From Deltaproteobacteria bacterium (lineage in GTDB: Bacteria; Desulfobacterota; Desulfarculia; Desulfarculales; Desulfarculaceae), in assembly GCA_021815655.1 (NCBI GenBank), contig JAKAGJ010000079.1, positions 1 through 7,731 on the forward strand: 7,731 bases of DNA, read 5' to 3'. This document shows positions 6,739 to 7,731 of the stretch, in pieces. The stretch's first letter is position 1. Every line of letters starts with the position of its first letter. The translations under genes were made by a program, and so were the position numbers. A model generated the notes under the pieces. It had not been told where the DNA came from, searched no databases, and saw nothing but the letters and a program-made list of their open reading frames with translations.

Positions 6739-6825
6739 CGGGCGGGGATAAACCCCGCCCCAACATTAAAACATATGAAGCCGAGGCGTTTTCCTTGACG
6801 TAGGGGCGGGGTTTATCCCCGCCCG
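6739..6825. repeat. Pair of inverted REP-like hairpin units (BIME-like)
   Basis: Bases 6739-6761 are the exact reverse complement of 6803-6825 (23 of 23), separated by a 41-base AT-richer spacer. Each unit is also a hairpin alone: GGGCGGGG, loop ATAAA, CCCCGCCC on the left and the mirror image on the right. In plus orientation the right unit is preceded by GTAG (6800-6803, sharing its first G). Read on the minus strand, the left unit is preceded by GTTG. This layout is like bacterial interspersed mosaic elements built from REP units, whose RAYT transposases recognise a GTAG tetranucleotide at the hairpin foot. It may protect the upstream mRNA 3' end or end transcription, since no ordinary terminator follows the amidotransferase gene. 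Confidence 0.7.
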
Positions 6826-6844
6826 TCTTGGCTTTGGCCACCAG

Positions 6845-6930
6845 GCAATCCCTCTCCCGCTTGGCGAATGCCGCCTGCGCGTACCTGAAGGAACGAAGTG
6901 GGAGATTGCTTCACCGCGTTCGCAATGACG
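6845..6930. repeat. Second palindromic interspersed repeat candidate
   Basis: GCAAT (6845-6849) and CTCCCGCTT (6854-6862) pair with AAGTGGGAG (6896-6904) and ATTGC (6905-6909), giving 14 bp with one G-T wobble and a four-base bulge. On the minus strand the right side (6930 downwards) reads CGTCATTGCGAACGCGG followed by TGAAGCAATCTCCC. From memory this resembles a widely dispersed CGTCATTGCGA...GAAGCAATC repeat of many bacterial genomes. I could not check copy number. Nothing coding is seen in it. Confidence 0.5.
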
Positions 6931-6947
6931 TCTATTTTTGCTATGTT
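6919..6947 (+). promoter_or_regulatory. Candidate extended -10 promoter for the acyltransferase gene
   Basis: TTCGCA (6919-6924) lies 17 bases before TATGTT (6942-6947). Each matches the sigma-70 consensus at four of six positions. TG at 6939-6940 supplies an extended -10 (TGCTATGTT). The region is the AT-richest part of this spacer. It would start transcription around 6954, giving a 5' leader of about 50 bases. The -35 box lies within the adjacent repeat. Confidence 0.4.
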
Positions 6948-6988
6948 GATATGAACCGAGGTGTCTCGACAGTAGTCACGGATAGCGC

Positions 6989-6993
6989 GGAGG
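6989..6993 (+). promoter_or_regulatory. Ribosome binding site for the acyltransferase
   Basis: GGAGG stands 11 bases before ATG 7005, a strong core at slightly long spacing. An in-frame TAG at 6999-7001 sits just before the ATG and excludes any upstream start. Confidence 0.75.
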
Positions 6994-7004
6994 ACTTATA
7001 GACC

Positions 7005-7731
7005 ATGGCCCAGGGCGGCTACAAGGTGGGCAAGGCCCTGAAGCGGGGCGGGGGGCTCAAAGCCTACCAGGACCTGGTGCTGGGCAGCCGCTCCCTGGGC
7101 TATCTGCTGCTCTACGAGCTGGTGATGCTCGGCTCCCAGTGGGTGCCCGGCGCCCTGGGGCTCATGCTGCGCAAGCTCCTGTATCCCCTGCTGCTGGGCG
7201 CCTGCGGACCGGGCTGCCTCTTCGGCCGGGGGGTGAGCCTCAGGCATCCCCGCAAGATTCGCCTGGGCCGGGGGGTGATCGTGGACGACCACGCCCTCCT
7301 GGACGCCAAGGGCCAGGACAACCGGGGCCTGTTCCTGGGCGACGATGTATTCATCGGCCGCAACGCAATCGTCTACACCAAGGGCGGCGACATCGAGTTG
7401 GCCCAGGGCGTCAACGTCAGCCACAACTGCGAGCTGTTCTCCAGCAATCTCTTGAGCATCGGCGCCGGCACCTTTATCGCCGCCTACAGCTACCTGCTCA
7501 GCGGCGGCGAGTATGACATCGACTCGCCCACGCCCCTGGCCTTGCAGTCCGGCACCGACAGCCGGGGCCCCACCCGGGTGGGGTCCGACGTGTGGATCGC
7601 CGCCCACGTGGTGGTGGCTGACGGCTCGGTCATCGGCGACCAGGCCGTGGTGGGGGCGGGCAGCGTGGTCAAGGGTCAGATACCCCCCAACACCCTGGCC
7701 GCCGGCGCGCCGGCCCGGGTCATCAGGAGCC
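7005..7731 (+). CDS. Hexapeptide-repeat (left-handed beta-helix) acyltransferase, 3' end cut by window edge
   Basis: The open frame gives 242 residues with no stop before the right edge. Residues about 25-65 are hydrophobic and amphipathic (LGYLLLYELVMLGSQWV, LLYPLLLGACG), possibly a membrane-association segment. After this come imperfect hexapeptide turns of a left-handed beta-helix: IRLGRGVIVDDHALLDAKG, LFLGDDVFIGRNAIVYT, IELAQGVNVSHNCELFSS, LSIGAGTFIAAYSYLL, then VGSDVWIAAHVVVADGSVIGDQAVVGAGSVV. The AAGAPARVI ending is the usual C-terminal signature, so only a short tail is probably missing. The His in VSHNC or AAH is a candidate catalytic base. The family transfers acetyl or other acyl groups from CoA or ACP to sugars, antibiotics or lipids. 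The polysaccharide-type neighbours favour sugar acylation. Acceptor and acyl donor are unknown. It is probably transcribed separately from the amidotransferase, from the promoter candidate at 6919-6947. Confidence 0.88.
   Translation, partial: MAQGGYKVGKALKRGGGLKAYQDLVLGSRSLGYLLLYELVMLGSQWVPGALGLMLRKLLYPLLLGACGPGCLFGRGVSLRHPRKIRLGRGVIVDDHALLDAKGQDNRGLFLGDDVFIGRNAIVYTKGGDIELAQGVNVSHNCELFSSNLLSIGAGTFIAAYSYLLSGGEYDIDSPTPLALQSGTDSRGPTRVGSDVWIAAHVVVADGSVIGDQAVVGAGSVVKGQIPPNTLAAGAPARVIRS

Noticed and set aside
6711..7004. CRISPR array or tRNA in the repeat-rich spacer
   Set aside because: The repeats are inverted rather than direct, with only two units, and no cloverleaf could be drawn.

Overview
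The window is GC-rich bacterial DNA, about 7.7 kb, carrying six protein genes. All six fit the cell envelope or surface polysaccharide synthesis of a Gram-negative bacterium. The outer-membrane beta-barrel with a signal peptide and C-terminal Phe, the strong GC bias, the codon use and the style of the intergenic repeats suggest a deltaproteobacterium/Desulfobacterota (possibly Desulfarculus-like). The taxonomic guess is inference only.

Left part (1-2532, minus strand): a two-gene operon. A flippase-like/LPG-synthase-TM-type membrane protein (1555-2532) is followed, with a 4-base GTGA overlap, by a GT39-like multi-pass glycosyltransferase (1558 down to the left edge, 3' end cut off). The divergent spacer 2533-2815 separates this pair from an outer-membrane beta-barrel gene (2816-3553, plus strand) with a clear ribosome binding site and signal peptide. 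The barrel gene is closed by a very strong GC hairpin (3574-3600).

Middle (3604-3857): a structured non-coding stretch. It is bounded by 22-base imperfect terminal inverted repeats (17 of 22 matching, 3604-3625 and 3790-3811) and holds several hairpins. It looks like a small non-autonomous mobile element (MITE-like) that may also terminate transcription. After it come two tightly spaced plus-strand genes: an extended-SDR NAD-dependent sugar epimerase/dehydratase (3858-4841) and, 3 bases later, a glutamine-dependent asparagine synthase-type amidotransferase (4845-6710) with all key residues visible.

Right part (6711-7731): a 294-base spacer dense in repeats. It holds two inverted copies of a 23-base REP-like hairpin (6739-6761 and 6803-6825, perfect match) and, next to them, a second palindromic repeat (6845-6930). 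A candidate extended -10 promoter overlaps the end of the second repeat. The last gene (7005 to the right edge, cut off near its end) is a left-handed beta-helix (hexapeptide) acyltransferase.

Together the genes fit a polysaccharide assembly locus: sugar modification by the epimerase, amidation by the AsnB-like enzyme, O- or N-acylation by the hexapeptide enzyme, and lipid-linked sugar transfer by the GT39/flippase-like pair. No clearly new enzyme system is visible. The most notable unexplained signals are the two repeat-rich spacers.
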